The notes under the pieces are model-generated. The model was given only the letters and a program-made list of their open reading frames with translations, was not told where the DNA came from and did not search any database. The position numbers and the translations under genes were made by a program. Of a stretch of DNA of 64,000 nt, positions 62,196 to 64,000 are shown one piece after another (the first letter of the stretch is position 1; every line of letters starts with the position of its first letter). The stretch is taken from positions 1 to 64,000 of the forward strand of contig JAIXRN010000017.1 of NCBI GenBank assembly GCA_027485165.1, in the 5' to 3' direction. Source of the DNA: Rubrivivax sp. GTDB taxonomy: Bacteria > Pseudomonadota > Gammaproteobacteria > Burkholderiales > Burkholderiaceae_C.

Positions 62196-64000
62196 TCACA
62201 GTGCCGGCGCGTCGGGGTCGTCCATCAGCCGCGCGGCGGGCTTGTGGCCGAACAGCCAGAACATCGCCGGCGTGAGGAAGGTGTCGAGCAGGGTCGAGCT
62301 GATCAGGCCGGCGAAGATCACCACCGCCACCGGGTGCAGCACCTCGGTGCCAGGTCGTTCGGCCTCGAACAGCAGCGGCGCCAGCGCGAAGGCGGTGACG
62401 AGCGCCGTCATCAGCACTGGGCTCAGGCGTTCGAGCGAGCCGCGCACGATCATGGGTTGGCCGAATGGTTCGCCCTCGAAGCGCATCAGGTTGACGTAGT
62501 GGCTGACCTTCAGGATGCCGTTGCGCACCGAGATGCCCGCCAGCGTGACGAAGCCCACCATCGCGGCCACGCTCAGCGGCTGGCCAGACAGCCACAGCCC
62601 GATCACCGCGCCCACCAGCGCCAGCGGGATGTTCACCATGATCAGGGCCGACAGCACGGCGCTCTGATAGCGCGTGTAGAGCACCACGAACATCAGCGCC
62701 AGCGAGACGATGGACAGCAGCCCGATCAGCCGCGACGCCTCTTCCTGGGCCTGGAACTGCCCGCCCAGGGTGATGAACATGCCTTCGGGCAGCTTCGTGT
62801 CGGCGGCCACGCGGCGGATGTCGGCCACGATTTCTGACAGCGGCCGGCCCGATGCATTGGCCGACAGCACGATGCGGCGCTTGCCGTCGTCGCGGCTGAT
62901 CTGGTTGGGGCCATCGCTGTCCTCGATGCTGGCCAGCTTCGACAGCGGCACCCGCCCGGTCGGGGTCTCGATCAGGATCTGGCCCAGGCCTTCGATCGAA
63001 CGTGCCGATTCCGGCAGCCGCACCACCAGGGCGAACCGCCGGTTGCCTTCGGCGATCTGCGCCACGCGTTCGCCTTCCACCAGGCCCTGCAGCGTGGCCA
63101 GGACCTGCGGCGCTGCCACGCCGTACTGGGCTGCGGCGGCGTAGTCCACGCGCACCTTCACCTGCGGCGCCAGCACCTGCTTTTCCACCGCCAGGTCGGC
63201 GATACCCGGGATAGCGGCCAGCCGCTGCCGCAGCGCTTCGGCCTGGCCGCGCAGCGCGTCCAGGTCTTCGCCGTAGATGCGGATGGCGATCTGCGACCGT
63301 ACGCCCGACAGCATGTGGTCGATGCGGTGGGAAATGGGCTGGCCGACTTCGATGGACGCCGGCAGGTTGGCCAGGCGCTGGCGGATGTCGGCCCGTACCT
63401 GGTCCATCGGCCGCGTCAGCTGTTCGGCCGGCTTCAGGCCGACATCGAGTTCGCTCACGTGCACGCCCTCTGCGTGTTCGTCCAGCTCGGCGCGGCCGCT
63501 GCGGCGGCCGACGTGCGTGACCTCGGGCACCTGGGCGATCAGGACCTCGGCCTGGCGCGCCAGCGCCGAACTCTCGCTGAGCGTGACGCCAGGGTTCAGC
63601 CGCAGGCCCACCAGCAGCGTGCCTTCATTGAAAGGCGGCAGGAAGGTGGTGGGGAAGAAGGGCACCGCGGCGGCGGCCGCCAGCACGGCCACGCCGGCCG
63701 CGGCCAGCGCAGCCCGCGGCCGCTGCAGCACCGCCTGCAGCGCGCTGCGGTAGTGGCGCTTCAGCCAGGCCAACGCGCGGGTGTCGCCGTGGTCCAGTGT
63801 CTTCAAGCGCGGCAGCAGGTAGAAGCTGAGCACCGGTGTCACCGTCACCGACACCAGCAGCGAAGCCAGCGTCGACGCGATGAAGGCCACGCCCAGCGGC
63901 ACGAAAAGCCGCCCTTCGATGCCCGGCAGCGCAAACAGCGGCAGGAACACCAGGACGATGATGATCGTGGCGTACAGGATGCCGGAGCGCACTTCCATCG
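62196..64000 (-). CDS. Heavy-metal RND efflux permease (CusA/CzcA type), partial
   Basis: Inner-membrane proton-driven pump of the HME-RND class that exports metal cations such as Cu(I)/Ag(I) or Co/Zn/Cd. About 601 C-terminal residues are visible; the N-terminal ~430 lie beyond the window. Seen: the helix-rich start with LYATIIIVLVFLPLFALPGIEGRLFVPLG, the porter domain with FNEGTLLVGLRLNPG, RIYGEDLDALRGQAEALRQRL and GVAAPQVLATLQGLVEGERVAQIAEG, then helices with LMFVVLYTRYQSAVLSALIMVNIPLALVG, GVRNGILKVSHY-like SVRNGILKVSHYVNL, and C-terminal DTFLTPAMFWLFGHKP. Which metal is carried cannot be decided from this part; the canonical helix-4 motifs are outside. Stop at 62196. Confidence 0.93.
   Translation of the reverse strand, partial: MEVRSGILYATIIIVLVFLPLFALPGIEGRLFVPLGVAFIASTLASLLVSVTVTPVLSFYLLPRLKTLDHGDTRALAWLKRHYRSALQAVLQRPRAALAAAGVAVLAAAAAVPFFPTTFLPPFNEGTLLVGLRLNPGVTLSESSALARQAEVLIAQVPEVTHVGRRSGRAELDEHAEGVHVSELDVGLKPAEQLTRPMDQVRADIRQRLANLPASIEVGQPISHRIDHMLSGVRSQIAIRIYGEDLDALRGQAEALRQRLAAIPGIADLAVEKQVLAPQVKVRVDYAAAAQYGVAAPQVLATLQGLVEGERVAQIAEGNRRFALVVRLPESARSIEGLGQILIETPTGRVPLSKLASIEDSDGPNQISRDDGKRRIVLSANASGRPLSEIVADIRRVAADTKLPEGMFITLGGQFQAQEEASRLIGLLSIVSLALMFVVLYTRYQSAVLSALIMVNIPLALVGAVIGLWLSGQPLSVAAMVGFVTLAGISVRNGILKVSHYVNLMRFEGEPFGQPMIVRGSLERLSPVLMTALVTAFALAPLLFEAERPGTEVLHPVAVVIFAGLISSTLLDTFLTPAMFWLFGHKPAARLMDDPDAPAL

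Overview
The window is a 64 kb piece of a GC-rich chromosome whose gene families and gene orders point to a betaproteobacterium of the order Burkholderiales, in the Sphaerotilaceae/Comamonadaceae neighbourhood (Rubrivivax, Leptothrix, Ideonella or Roseateles-like). The grounds are dnaG-rpoD, dnaX-ybaB-recR next to the SRP RNA, ribF-ileS-lspA, an H-NS-type silencer, a Bug-type solute-binding protein, PimC/PimD-type acyl-CoA dehydrogenases and a basic-tailed PHB-depolymerase-family esterase. This is inference from content; no 16S gene is present. Genes are densely packed, often with ATGA or TGATG overlaps. I saw no tRNA or rRNA gene, no CRISPR array, no insertion sequence and no prophage.

Layout. 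1-7.4 kb: information-processing block on the minus strand, consisting of a c-di-GMP signalling protein (MASE1-PAS-GGDEF-EAL) coupled to dnaG, a roughly 540-base leader, and rpoD (cut by the window edge). 7.8-9.8 kb: H-NS-like protein, YggX and ArgA. 9.9-15.5 kb (+): VOC protein, HrpA helicase and a periplasmic iron-type solute-binding protein. 15.5-19.6 kb: a bidirectional terminator, the 4.5S SRP RNA gene (minus), a divergent PurM-like protein, then dnaX-ybaB-recR (+). 19.7-26.4 kb (minus): DUF2189 membrane protein, lspA, ileS, ribF and a glycosyltransferase. 26.5-28.5 kb (+): DUF5672, PNPOx-like and DUF2177 proteins. 28.5-33.9 kb (minus): RsuA, P1 peptidase, a two-subunit acyl-CoA dehydrogenase, a retropepsin-like protease and YajQ. 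34-41.5 kb: murB, a hybrid histidine kinase, a membrane protein, then an overlapping 2-oxoglutarate dioxygenase/PLP dehydratase pair and an S10 peptidase. 41.5-50 kb: SDR, RluA-type synthase, MFS carrier, glycerophosphodiesterase, acyl-CoA ligase, DEDDh exonuclease, VIT transporter and EgtD.

50.1-54.4 kb holds what I consider the most interesting system: a tightly overlapped five-gene operon for an atypical cbb3-like haem-copper oxidase. The catalytic subunit carries a CcoS-like N-terminal helix and has Gln where canonical CcoN has a conserved Glu. A CcoO-like subunit, a single-haem CcoP-like subunit, a SCO copper chaperone and a small CtaG-like membrane protein follow. No CcoQ, CcoG, CcoH or CcoI gene is present.

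54.4-59.8 kb is an aromatic (ferulate/hydroxycinnamate-type) module: Bug solute-binding protein, crotonase and feruloyl-CoA synthase, divergent from a TetR regulator. A 16-bp palindrome and a weaker copy of it lie in the divergent promoter region. 59.9-61.7 kb: DUF502 protein and a PHB-depolymerase-family esterase. 61.7-64 kb: the start of a heavy-metal RND efflux locus, with the permease cut by the window edge.

Many long open frames in this GC-rich DNA lie antisense to real genes and were left out.
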